Source: Dehalococcoidia bacterium
GTDB lineage: Bacteria; Chloroflexota; Dehalococcoidia; Lucifugimonadales; UBA3495
Assembly: GCA_002746355.1 (NCBI GenBank)
Contig: NVWX01000006.1
Location: 45,276-53,129 of the forward strand
DNA: 7,854 nt
Direction: 5' to 3'
Shown here: positions 1 to 6,775 of the stretch, in pieces
Position numbering within the stretch: position 1 is the first letter of the stretch
How the letters are laid out: every line of letters begins with the position of its first letter
The notes under the pieces: model-generated
Told to the model about the DNA's origin: nothing
Databases searched by the model: none
Seen by the model: only the letters and a program-made list of their open reading frames with translations
Program-made: the position numbers and the translations under genes

Positions 1-630
1 TCTATGAAGGCCCGGGCTGCGATGCTCTGGGAGATCGAGGAGGACGACGTTTCTTTCGACAAAGGCACTTTCCTCTGCGCCAAAACAGAAGACAACATCA
101 GTTTCAAAGACCTCGCGGCACGGTTGATGCGGACCGGTGGGCCGGTCACCTGTTCGGTCTCGACCGCCTCGCCAGGCAGCGGACCCATCATCGCGGGCAA
201 TCTGGTGGACGTCGAGGTAGACCCCGAGACGGGCAAGGTTGATATTCTCCGTTACACCGCTTTCATGGACGTAGGCACTGCTATTCATCCGGCTTACGTG
301 GAAGGCCAGATCCAGGGCGGGACGGTCCAAGGCATCGGCTGGGCGCTAAACGAAGGCTACATCTACGACGACAAAGGGGCCATGTTGAACTCCAGTTTCC
401 TTGACTACCGCATGCCAACTTCGCTGGACGTGCCCATGATCGACACTGTCATGATCGAAGTCCCCAACCCTAAACATCCATTTGGGGTCCGGGGCGTTGG
501 AGAAGCGCCGATCATCCCCCCGCTGCCGGCCATGGCCATCGCCGTATCCAATGCTATCGGCGTTAAGATGAGCCACCTGCCAATGACTCCGGACGTCATC
601 TTGGCCGCCCTGGAATCCAAAGGGTCGTGA
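1..630 (+). CDS. Xanthine dehydrogenase / CoxL-family molybdopterin-binding subunit, C-terminal part (5' truncated by window)
   Basis: Large subunit of a xanthine dehydrogenase/aldehyde oxidase/CO dehydrogenase-type hydroxylase, the chain that holds the molybdenum cofactor and oxidises the substrate. The frame is open from base 1, so the gene starts outside the window; the ATG at 4 is internal. About 209 of the roughly 750-800 residues usual for the family are present. Visible motifs are the cofactor-binding stretch GQIQGGTVQGIGWAL (bases 304-348) and the GVRGVGEAP motif, whose Glu (codon 502-504) matches the catalytic glutamate of the family. The tail MTPDVILAAL is typical of the C-terminus. 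The substrate cannot be told, because the substrate-pocket residues lie mostly upstream. The CoxL signature loop would also lie upstream, so true CO dehydrogenase is unproven and a generic hydroxylase is more likely. The stop is TGA at 628-630. Confidence 0.93.
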   Translation, partial: SMKARAAMLWEIEEDDVSFDKGTFLCAKTEDNISFKDLAARLMRTGGPVTCSVSTASPGSGPIIAGNLVDVEVDPETGKVDILRYTAFMDVGTAIHPAYVEGQIQGGTVQGIGWALNEGYIYDDKGAMLNSSFLDYRMPTSLDVPMIDTVMIEVPNPKHPFGVRGVGEAPIIPPLPAMAIAVSNAIGVKMSHLPMTPDVILAALESKGS

Positions 631-661
631 GCCTATCGATCAATCTGCCTCTCTCGCGGCG

Positions 662-689
662 CCGGAATCGGACCTAGCTCCGATACCGG
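662..689. repeat. Imperfect inverted repeat (hairpin) after the molybdoenzyme gene
   Basis: Arms 662-672 and 679-689 pair over 10 of 11 positions, with one A-A mismatch at 666/685 and a 6-base loop. No T-run follows, so it is not a classical intrinsic terminator. It may stabilise the 3' end of the transcript upstream of the terminator at 731-770, or be a degenerate intergenic palindrome. Confidence 0.5.
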
Positions 690-730
690 AATACCTCGGG
701 TCTCTGAAATCCGATCATAGACGGCCAAAC

Positions 731-770
731 CTGGGGTCTGCGGTCATCCGCCGGACCCCAGTTGTTTTTC
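731..770 (+). terminator. Rho-independent terminator
   Basis: Arms 731-743 and 748-761 form a 13-pair GC-rich stem. It has one G-T pair (739/753), one bulged C (751) and a TCAT loop. It is followed directly by TTGTTTTTC. It lies 100 bases after the stop of the molybdoenzyme subunit and before the MFS gene, so it probably ends the upstream operon and insulates the exporter gene. Confidence 0.85.
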
Positions 771-820
771 GTGTCTGGAACAGCCTCCTGATGGCGCAAA
801 GCGGAATGGCAACATAGCCG

Positions 821-2089
821 ATGGCGGATATACGTTCGCCAGAACAATCAAGCAGACCCTGGGCCGGCCGGGTGAAAGGGCTGCTTGGAATGCGGGATTT
901 CCGGCTTATGTGGGCTGCCGGCGGTCTGGACAACGCCGGGCGATGGATGGACACCGTGGTCATGGGTCTGCTGGTGTTGGACCTCACCGACTCCGCATTC
1001 CAGGTCGCCCTGCTCTTCGTGTTCCGATGGGTCCCCATGTTGGCCTTTGCACTGCTCTCTGGCATGATTGCCGACCGGGCTAACCGCTGGGCCGTGATGA
1101 TGCTGGCCCGCACCGTGGCGGTAGCCGCCACCGCCGTGATTTTGGCCCTGGTGCTGACCGGGGCGGTGGAACCGTGGCACCTGTTCATCGCCTCTTTCTT
1201 CCTGGGATGTCTCTTTGTGATGGAGTTCCCATCCCGCCGCTCATTGATCTACGACCTGGTGGGAAGCGAACGCATCGTCAGCGCCATGTCACTGGAAACC
1301 ATAAATACGACGATCGGGAGGTTCGCCGGTCCGTTCATGGCGGGCCTGTTGATTGAGTTCACCGGATTCAAAGGGCCCTACCTCTTATTGTTGGTGGTCT
1401 ATGTCATCGCCTTTGCGCTGATCATGGTTATTGAAACCAGAGGCCCAGTCCGGGTTAAGCCGTCTTACTCGTTCTGGGGCACAGTCTCGCGTGGCTTCAA
1501 ATACTCATTGAACAACAGCGTTATACGGAGCGTCCTGATAATCACTTTGATCATGAACGCCATGGCCTTCAGCGTGGAATCTCTTTTTCCGGTAGTTGCC
1601 AGAGACCACCTGGGGGTGGGGGCGGGGCTGACCGGAATACTGATCTCAGCCCAGGCCATCGGTTCCCTAGCGGCGGCGACCGTCATCGCCTCTCTGGCTG
1701 TGGTCCGTTACCACGGCCGCATCTTCTGTTTGGGACTGGGCCTGCAACTGCTCAGCCTGCTGTTCTTCGCTATATCGCCCTGGTACCCGTTGTCGTTCCT
1801 CATGCTGCTGCTGGCCGGACTGGGCGCGGCGGGCTACAGCACTATGCAGAGCACGATCATCCTGATTTCCGCGGAGCCGGAGATGCGTGGAACGGCATTG
1901 GGCATGCTGGGCCAGTGCATCGGCGTGGCGGCGGTCGGTGGGTTGGCCGTGGGGATAGTCGCAAACTTCTTCAGCGCCCAGGCAGCCGTGGCCATGAGCG
2001 TGTCGCTGGGCTTGGTGCTGTTGCTCCCGGCGGTGTTTTTCTCGCCACTGGTGCGCCGGCCGATCTCGCCGCCGGATGAGGCAGCCTAA
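821..2089 (+). CDS. MFS transporter, MFS_3 / EntS-like exporter family
   Basis: A 422-residue major facilitator superfamily permease of the inner membrane, with the length and about 12 hydrophobic segments expected. The first helix follows MRDFRLMWAAG (residues 24-34), the usual opening of the MFS_3 (EntS-like) group. The loop GMIADRANRW (81-90) is the motif-A position between helices 2 and 3, and FPSRRSLIYDLVG (136-148) matches the conserved segment after helix 4. Family members are mostly proton-driven drug or siderophore exporters; the substrate here cannot be read from sequence. The ATG at 821 is the first in-frame start after a TAG at 815-817. It has no clear Shine-Dalgarno sequence, so M24 (codon 890-892) is a possible alternative. 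The gene stands alone, with a terminator before it and a spacer after it. Stop is TAA. Confidence 0.93.
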   Translation: MADIRSPEQSSRPWAGRVKGLLGMRDFRLMWAAGGLDNAGRWMDTVVMGLLVLDLTDSAFQVALLFVFRWVPMLAFALLSGMIADRANRWAVMMLARTVAVAATAVILALVLTGAVEPWHLFIASFFLGCLFVMEFPSRRSLIYDLVGSERIVSAMSLETINTTIGRFAGPFMAGLLIEFTGFKGPYLLLLVVYVIAFALIMVIETRGPVRVKPSYSFWGTVSRGFKYSLNNSVIRSVLIITLIMNAMAFSVESLFPVVARDHLGVGAGLTGILISAQAIGSLAAATVIASLAVVRYHGRIFCLGLGLQLLSLLFFAISPWYPLSFLMLLLAGLGAAGYSTMQSTIILISAEPEMRGTALGMLGQCIGVAAVGGLAVGIVANFFSAQAAVAMSVSLGLVLLLPAVFFSPLVRRPISPPDEAA

Positions 2090-2106
2090 CTTGATTAAAG
2101 CTCCAT

Positions 2107-2130
2107 CTCAGGCGCCGAATCCTACCTGAG
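2107..2130. repeat. Small inverted repeat after the MFS gene
   Basis: A perfect 6-base arm pair, CTCAGG (2107-2112) and CCTGAG (2125-2130), encloses a 12-base loop, 18 bases past the MFS stop. It is followed by TAAAATTC rather than a T-run. It is at best a weak terminator. Confidence 0.3.
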
Positions 2131-2229
2131 TAAAATTCAAAAGCGGCTGATTTTGCGCCTGTCAAGCCAGCGCAATCCCGGTTTGGGTAATAGCTTTGCT
2201 GGTTATCGCCTTCATTTCAACGATATTGA

Positions 2230-2258
2230 TTGGCATAAACGTGGTAGATTCATAGAAT
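2230..2258 (+). promoter_or_regulatory. Candidate sigma70-type promoter for the DUF1326 gene
   Basis: TTGGCA (2230-2235) and TAGAAT (2253-2258) each match the -35 and -10 consensus at five of six positions, with an ideal 17-base spacer. Transcription would start near 2265, giving a leader of about 58 bases before the ATG at 2324. Position, spacing and the AT-rich surroundings all fit; no experimental evidence is available. Confidence 0.55.
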
Positions 2259-2323
2259 TTGACTGCCAACACAATCGTCAGAGTCATTACCTGAAAAAAT
2301 CCCTGAAGGAAAGGCGAAAAGCG

Positions 2324-2932
2324 ATGGCTTACAACCTAGATGGAGCACTCTTAGAAGTCTGTACCTGCAACATTCTCTGCCCGTGCTGAGTGGGAGAAGA
2401 CCCCGACAATGGAGATTGCCAATCTATAATGGCGTGGCATTTCGAGAAGGGAACCATCGACGGGGTGGACGTGGCCGGCCTGACGTTCGCTGGAGTGATG
2501 GATATCCCCGGAAACGTTCTTGCTGGTAACTGGCGCGCCATGGTTTATATCGACGACAAAAGCTCGCCAGAACAAGAAGCTGCTCTCCTGGCCCTGTATA
2601 CCGGTAAGCTGGGAGGCCCAGTGGCCGACCTGGTCAAGTTGATCGGAAAGGTCGTAGGCGTGGAGCGAGTTCCCATCACCTTCAATCTGAATGGAGTCTC
2701 AGGGTCGGTCAAACTTGGCAACGCGGCTGAAGCGGAACTCGTCGCATACAAGGGGGCCACGGGTAAAGAATCGGCCCTTTACGACACCATTTTCACCACC
2801 GTACCGGGCGCGCCGGCGTATGTGGGTAAGGCGACGACCTATAAAGCGAACGTCCCCGCCTTGGACATAAACATCAGCCTGACCGATCACAACGCCGTTT
2901 CTGGCCCGTTCCATTTCGAACATTCAGGTTAG
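2324..2932 (+). CDS. DUF1326-family protein interrupted by an in-frame TGA (selenocysteine candidate or nonsense mutation)
   Basis: A 202-codon frame from ATG 2324 to TAG 2930-2932. A Shine-Dalgarno-like AAGGAAAGG lies about 9 bases upstream. The N-terminus carries C13, C15, C19 and C21 in CTCNILCPC, the cysteine cluster typical of DUF1326 (PF07040). Codon 22 is TGA (2387-2389), and the frame then continues with VGEDPDNGDC. The rest (GNVLAGNWRAMVYIDD, KLGGPVADLVKLIGKVVGVER, the GAPAYVGKA stretch and the final FHFE) reads as an intact family member, so both parts belong to one gene. No signal peptide is visible and the protein is probably cytosolic. Its function is unknown; the cysteines suggest metal or thiol chemistry. 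As I recall, related sequences have Trp at position 22, which would make TGG-to-TGA the simplest origin. Selenocysteine is also possible because of the hairpin at 2410-2428. Restart at the GTG directly after the TGA would lose the Cys cluster. Confidence 0.8.
2387..2428 (+). promoter_or_regulatory. In-frame TGA with downstream SECIS-like hairpin
   Basis: After the TGA (2387-2389) a hairpin pairs AGATT (2413-2417) with AATCT (2421-2425) around the 3-base loop GCC. Two more outer pairs form (2410-2428 and a G-T pair at 2411-2427) past a G-A mismatch. The loop begins 28 bases after the TGA and its first base is G. Bacterial SECIS elements are described as a short hairpin with G in the first two loop bases, about 16-37 bases after the UGA, and this fits. 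The stem is short and AT-rich, and such hairpins occur by chance. Confidence 0.35.
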
Positions 2933-2964
2933 GATGGGAAGTCAGACCTACCCGGGGATCATCT

Positions 2965-3001
2965 GATGGCGGGCCGATAATGTGGCCCGCCATCTATATT
3001 T
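2965..3001 (+). terminator. Terminator-like perfect hairpin between DUF1326 and DUF2182 genes
   Basis: A perfect 11-base GC-rich inverted repeat, GATGGCGGGCC (2965-2975) and GGCCCGCCATC (2984-2994), has an 8-base loop and is followed by TATATTT. It begins 32 bases after the DUF1326 stop. It could end that transcript, or lower expression of the next gene by partial termination. It covers the GTG at 2982 that would otherwise extend the DUF2182 frame, which argues against that start. Confidence 0.65.
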
Positions 3002-3011
3002 AGGCGTTTTT

Positions 3012-3851
3012 ATGTGGCAGAGCGCACGAAACGACAGGCTATTCCTCGTTCTCCTTGCGGCCTTGATCGGGCTGGCTTGGGTCAGTTTGCTAGCGTGGGG
3101 ACAATCTCCTTACAGCCGATTCTTAGACCACGAGGCGCTGACCGACATCACGGGCGAAGACGTTCGCCTGTTGGTGTTCTTCGTGGCGGCCTGGACACTC
3201 ATGATCTTCGCCATGATGTTGCCCACGACAATGCCGCTCATCGCCCTGTTTCGCACCATCACCAGCGAGCGGCCCAACCACCTGACGCTTGTAGGACTGC
3301 TCGCAGCCGGCTATCTAGCGGTCTGGATGGCGTTTGGTGTGTTAGTGCATGTGGCCGACCTCGGCGTGCATGAGGCTTCGGAGAAGATCCCGTGGCTTGA
3401 CACTAATGGTTGGGTCATCGGGGCAGGGACCCTGATGTTGGCCGGCGTCTACCAGTTCACGCCGTTGAAATACCATTGCCTGGACAAATGCCGCTCACCT
3501 TTCAGCTTCATTAATTCCCGATGGAGCGGAGGTAATGAGCCGGCGCAGTCCTTCCGGATCGGTCTCGATCACGGACTCTTCTGCCTTGGCTGCTGCTGGA
3601 CATTGATGCTGCTGATGTTCGGAGTGGGCGCCGGCAACATCGGCTGGATGCTGCTGTTGGGCGGTGTGATGGGCGTAGAGAAAAACATGCCGTGGGGCCG
3701 CAGATTGAGCACGCCGTTGGGAATCACTTTGATCGGGAGCGCGGCGCTGGTTACGCTGGTCCATTACCTGCGACCGTTGGCCTACTCGTCGCCCCGCGTC
3801 TTATCCATAGCCCCTGAATTGAGAGGGGTTAACCATATGGATACTGCCTAG
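3012..3851 (+). CDS. DUF2182-family integral membrane protein (predicted metal-binding)
   Basis: A 279-residue polytopic membrane protein with about six to seven hydrophobic segments (roughly 9-29, 52-80, 91-116, 134-152, 189-206, 208-222, 236-256). It shows the DUF2182 (PF09948) hallmarks: WTLMIFAMMLPTTMPL (61-76), YQFTPLKYHCLDKCRSP (147-163), HGLFCLGCCWTLMLLMFGVG (187-206) and GVEKNMPWG (221-229). The conserved cysteines C156, C160, C191, C194 and C195 are why the family is called predicted metal-binding; no enzyme activity is established. I chose ATG 3012 over GTG 2982, because the GTG lies inside the hairpin loop at 2976-2983 and would add ten residues without homology. Only a weak AGG precedes the ATG. 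The preceding DUF1326 gene is a common partner of this family, so the two probably act together. The stop overlaps that of the convergent CoA transferase. Confidence 0.9.
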   Translation: MWQSARNDRLFLVLLAALIGLAWVSLLAWGQSPYSRFLDHEALTDITGEDVRLLVFFVAAWTLMIFAMMLPTTMPLIALFRTITSERPNHLTLVGLLAAGYLAVWMAFGVLVHVADLGVHEASEKIPWLDTNGWVIGAGTLMLAGVYQFTPLKYHCLDKCRSPFSFINSRWSGGNEPAQSFRIGLDHGLFCLGCCWTLMLLMFGVGAGNIGWMLLLGGVMGVEKNMPWGRRLSTPLGITLIGSAALVTLVHYLRPLAYSSPRVLSIAPELRGVNHMDTA

Positions 3852-5089
3852 AGCGCTCCCTCCGCCTCCAATCCAGCCACTTCCTCGGGCGTCATGCCGC
3901 CCAGCGAACAGAGGACCTCCGCAGTGTGCTCGCCCAATAGAGGAGCTGTTACGGCGGGAGAGTCAACGCAAGCGGTGAGGCGGGCCGCGGTCTTCACTCC
4001 CTGGAAGGTGCCGCCCAGATTGTCGCCGGTCTCCACGAACATCTGGCGGGCCTCCAATTGGGGGCACACAGCCAGGTCGGCCATCGTTTGGGTAACGCCC
4101 ATGGAGAATCCGATCTCCGTTAACGTCGCGGCCACCTGAAACTTCGGTACCCCCATCGACCAGCCCTCGATGGCCGGGATGATGTGGTCATAGTAGAACT
4201 GGCCGTCCATGCCGGGCCCAGCCAGATACCGGGCGTCGCCTTCCAACAGGTCCTCCCGGCCCACAAGTTTCCACAATTCCCGCATCCTTGCTTCCGAGCG
4301 CACGCCGGCCATGACCACGTAGCCGTCCTTCGCCCGAAAAGTGATGCCGGCGTTGGCCAGCCGCTCCCGGGACCTTGTAGGAACCTCACCGGTGGCCCGA
4401 AAGACGTTCATGGTGCCCTCCATGTGAGAGAACATGCAATCGTACATCGCCATATCGACGTGCTGTCCCCGCCCTGTTTTCCGCTTGGTTTCCAGGGCCA
4501 GAACGATACCCAAGGCCGTCCAGACCCCGGGGACGGAATCTCCGATGTTGTCGCCCACGCTATGAGGCCCGCCTTCGGGGTCGCCCGTGATCTCCATCCA
4601 CCCAGCCATGGCTTGAATGCTCATATTGTTGGCCGGCCGGTCAGAGTAGGGGCCGCTTAAACCTTCGCTGTCGCCGTATCCGGTGATGCTGGCGTAAACC
4701 AAGCCTGGGTTGATCTCACTCAAATGGTCGTAACCCAGTCCAAGCCGTCTGAACGCCCCGGGGCCCCAGTTGTCCAGCAAGACATCGGAATTGCGCACCA
4801 TCTCTTCGAAGGCTTCTTTACACCTCGGGTTACGCAGGTCCATGGCGACGCTCCTCTTGTTGCGGTTCACGCCAAGGAACCTGGAGCTCATCTCCCGGCC
4901 GTCCTCGGACTTGAGGAACGGGCCCCGGTTCCGAACAAGGTCTCCGGTGCCCGGTCGTTCGATCTTGATCACGTCCGCCCCCATATCGGCCAAGATCATC
5001 GAACAAAAAGGGCCCGCCACTATATGGGTGGCGTCTAGAACTCTGATACCATCCAGTGGCAGCGGCAGCTTATCGCCTGCTTGGATCAT
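3848..5089 (-). CDS. CaiB/BaiF family (class III) CoA transferase
   Basis: A 413-residue cytosolic family III CoA transferase, which moves CoA between carboxylic acids through an enzyme-bound aspartyl-CoA intermediate. The N-terminus LPLDGIRVLDATHIVAGPF, then ADMGADVIKIERPGTGD, VNRNKRSVAMDL, DNWGPGAFRRLGL, KTGRGQHVDMAMYD and the near-terminal PLLGEHTAEVL are all family signatures. The catalytic aspartate is most likely D184 in NIGDSVPG (183-185 region), aligning with Asp169 of formyl-CoA transferase. The start is ATG at 5087-5089, preceded by GAGGTG (5095-5100 on the reverse strand) 5 bases away. The longer frame from 5140 would add 17 Pro/Gly-rich residues and is unlikely. The substrate cannot be assigned, since families of this kind serve carnitine, oxalate, succinate and 2-methylacyl acids. 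It is transcribed alone, divergent from the VOC-Acr3 operon. Confidence 0.94.
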   Translation of the reverse strand: MIQAGDKLPLPLDGIRVLDATHIVAGPFCSMILADMGADVIKIERPGTGDLVRNRGPFLKSEDGREMSSRFLGVNRNKRSVAMDLRNPRCKEAFEEMVRNSDVLLDNWGPGAFRRLGLGYDHLSEINPGLVYASITGYGDSEGLSGPYSDRPANNMSIQAMAGWMEITGDPEGGPHSVGDNIGDSVPGVWTALGIVLALETKRKTGRGQHVDMAMYDCMFSHMEGTMNVFRATGEVPTRSRERLANAGITFRAKDGYVVMAGVRSEARMRELWKLVGREDLLEGDARYLAGPGMDGQFYYDHIIPAIEGWSMGVPKFQVAATLTEIGFSMGVTQTMADLAVCPQLEARQMFVETGDNLGGTFQGVKTAARLTACVDSPAVTAPLLGEHTAEVLCSLGGMTPEEVAGLEAEGAL

Positions 5090-5150
5090 CGAAACACCTC
5101 GTGCGTCCTTCCCGCCCACAGGTGGGCCGGGTGAACACAAATAGTCATAT

Positions 5151-5178
5151 TTGCCAGCATTCTACACTGCGGTATGCT
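5151..5178 (+). promoter_or_regulatory. Candidate promoter of the VOC-acr3 operon in the divergent spacer
   Basis: TTGCCA (5151-5156) and TATGCT (5173-5178) lie 16 bases apart, within an AT-richer patch of the 108-base spacer to the CoA transferase start. Transcription would start near 5185, only about 13 bases before the VOC start codon, where no good Shine-Dalgarno sequence is visible. The message may therefore be nearly leaderless. No ArsR-type operator dyad could be recognised. A weak reverse-strand TTCACT/TAGAAT pair overlaps it and could serve the CoA transferase. Confidence 0.35.
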
Positions 5179-5197
5179 CACCCAGTGAATACAGACG

Positions 5198-5683
5198 ATG
5201 GAGTCAGAATTGAAAGTTAGAGGCGTATCCCACATCGCGGTCTGCGTGGCCGACCTGGAGAGATCCCTGGGATTCTACCGGGACATTCTAGGCCTGGAGG
5301 TAAAGATGCACGCCGTTCAAGAGATGGGCCAGCGGCCTGGCGCCCAATCGGCGTATATGTACGAACGCCCCAGAAAGTCCCGGACGGTGGCCGATGTATA
5401 CATCGGCGACCCTGAATCTACCCAGCCGTACCTGGTGCTAACCTCCCATCCGGGCGACGATGTGGGCGGCGAGCCGATCAAGCTGGACCAGAAGGGCATC
5501 AGCCATATCTCGTTCGGAGTCGCGGACCTCAATGCTTTCGTCAAAGAACTGATCGCCAAGGGCGTTCCGTTGGCCGGGACCATGGAGGACTTCACCGATG
5601 AATCGGGCAACGTCCGGACCATCTTCGTCTACGACCCGGACGGGATATTGGTCCAATTTGACGAAGGCCCACCGGCCTACTGA
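5198..5683 (+). CDS. VOC-superfamily (glyoxalase/dioxygenase fold) protein
   Basis: A 161-residue protein with two beta-alpha-beta-beta-beta modules. The first opens with VRGVSHIAVCVADLERSLGF (7-26) and the second with GISHISFGVADLNAFVKELI (100-119), ending in the usual VYDPDGILVQFDE (144-156). Family members bind a divalent metal and act as lyases, isomerases, dioxygenases or resistance proteins. H12 and H103 sit at metal-ligand positions. The usual final Glu position appears to be Q153, with D155 nearby, so the metal site may be altered. It lies 3 bases upstream of acr3, suggesting a role in arsenic handling. However, I see only one cysteine (C16), not the paired thiols of the ArsI C-As lyase, so ArsI is not supported. 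Reaction unknown. Start ATG at 5198, stop TGA. Confidence 0.88.
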   Translation: MESELKVRGVSHIAVCVADLERSLGFYRDILGLEVKMHAVQEMGQRPGAQSAYMYERPRKSRTVADVYIGDPESTQPYLVLTSHPGDDVGGEPIKLDQKGISHISFGVADLNAFVKELIAKGVPLAGTMEDFTDESGNVRTIFVYDPDGILVQFDEGPPAY

Positions 5684-5686
5684 TCG

Positions 5687-6775
5687 ATGAGTAGTCTGGA
5701 TATACCGGCGCCGATGGAGTCGACGGCGGCCGGCATCGGCCGGTTGTCTCTGCTTGACCGGTATCTCACTGTCTGGATCTTTTTGGCGATGGCCATCGGA
5801 GTCGGCAGTGGCCATTTTTGGCCTAGGATCTCGGATGTTTCTGAATCGCTGTCGATCGGCTCCACCTCTATACCGATTGCTGTCGGCCTGATCCTGATGA
5901 TGTACCCGCCATTGGCCAAGGTGAGGTACGAGGAGTTGGGCGAAGTTTTCCGGGATTGGCGCATCCTGGCCCTTTCTTTGGTGCAGAACTGGCTCATCGG
6001 GCCGGTTTTGATGTTCCTGCTGGCGATACTTTTCTTGAGAGACTATCCAGAGTTCATGGCCGGGGTGATCCTCATCGGAACGGCCCGTTGCATCGCCATG
6101 GTGATCGTGTGGAACGAGCTCGCCAAGGGCGACAGCCAATACGCCGCCGGATTGGTGGCATTGAATTCCATTTTCCAGATACTGTTCTACTCTTCTTACG
6201 CATTTATCTTCATCACGATCGTCCCCACATGGTTCGGGCTGGAAGGCTTGGAGGTCGACATAACCATCGCCCAGATCGCCAAGAGCGTGGCGATCTATCT
6301 TGGGATACCGTTCTTCGCCGGAATGCTCTCCCGGTTCGTATTGCTGCAGACCATGGGACGGCTCTGGTACGAGCGGGTTTTCATACCCAGAATCAGTCCA
6401 ATCACCCTGGTTGCGTTGCTGTTCACGATACTTGTGATGTTCTCTCTCAAAGGCGAAGTGATCGTGGATATCCCGCTGGACGTGGTGCGAATCGCGATTC
6501 CCCTGTCTGTCTACTTCGTGGTGATGTTCCTAATCTCTTTCTATATGGGGAAGAGCATGGGGGTGGACTACTCCAAGACCACTTCCGTTGCGCTCACCGC
6601 GGCCAGCAACAACTTTGAACTGGCCATCGCCGTGGCGGTCGGTGTTTTTGGCATCGGGTCCGGACAGGCATTGGCAGCCGTCGTGGGGCCGTTGGTGGAA
6701 GTGCCTGTGCTTATCGGTCTGGTCAATGTAGCCCTGTACTTCCAGCGGCGTTACTTCATTGCGGAGGCACGGTAG
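5687..6775 (+). CDS. acr3: Acr3 arsenite efflux transporter
   Basis: A 362-residue inner-membrane carrier of the Acr3 family (BART superfamily, about ten helices), which expels arsenite, and in some members antimonite, using the proton gradient. Signatures are [18 protein letters not shown] (67-84), [19 protein letters not shown] (131-149), [14 protein letters not shown] (156-169) and [19 protein letters not shown] (304-322), ending with [12 protein letters not shown]135 corresponds to the conserved helix-4 cysteine required for arsenite transport, and E338 is the conserved glutamate near the C-terminal end. It begins 3 bases after the VOC stop, with no strong Shine-Dalgarno sequence of its own, so its translation is probably coupled. 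The next gene begins directly at its stop. No arsR or arsC is in the window, so regulation and arsenate reduction must come from elsewhere or lie outside. Confidence 0.96.
   Translation: MSSLDIPAPMESTAAGIGRLSLLDRYLTVWIFLAMAIGVGSGHFWPRISDVSESLSIGSTSIPIAVGLILMMYPPLAKVRYEELGEVFRDWRILALSLVQNWLIGPVLMFLLAILFLRDYPEFMAGVILIGTARCIAMVIVWNELAKGDSQYAAGLVALNSIFQILFYSSYAFIFITIVPTWFGLEGLEVDITIAQIAKSVAIYLGIPFFAGMLSRFVLLQTMGRLWYERVFIPRISPITLVALLFTILVMFSLKGEVIVDIPLDVVRIAIPLSVYFVVMFLISFYMGKSMGVDYSKTTSVALTAASNNFELAIAVAVGVFGIGSGQALAAVVGPLVEVPVLIGLVNVALYFQRRYFIAEAR

Larger units (their letters stand above)
2090..2323. other. 234-base intergenic spacer
   Basis: No coding region is supported between the MFS stop and the DUF1326 start. 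The frame of the DUF1326 gene is open upstream to about 2153, but that stretch has no recognisable protein character and is AT-richer than the genes around it. It holds a weak hairpin (2107-2130), a promoter candidate (2230-2258) and the Shine-Dalgarno-like run AAGGAAAGG (2306-2314). Confidence 0.6.

Noticed and set aside
2153..2323. Upstream extension of the DUF1326 frame from ATG 2153
   Set aside because: The extension has no recognisable protein character, and a promoter candidate and a ribosome site lie inside it. ATG 2324 matches the family N-terminus.
2982..3011. GTG start for DUF2182
   Set aside because: It lies in the loop of an 11-base perfect hairpin, and the added residues look unrelated to the family.
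5090..5140. Longer N-terminus of the CoA transferase from ATG 5140
   Set aside because: It adds 17 Pro/Gly-rich residues outside the family, while ATG 5089 has a good Shine-Dalgarno sequence.
5198..5683. ArsI-type C-As lyase next to acr3
   Set aside because: Only one cysteine (C16) is present; the thiol pair expected for ArsI is missing.
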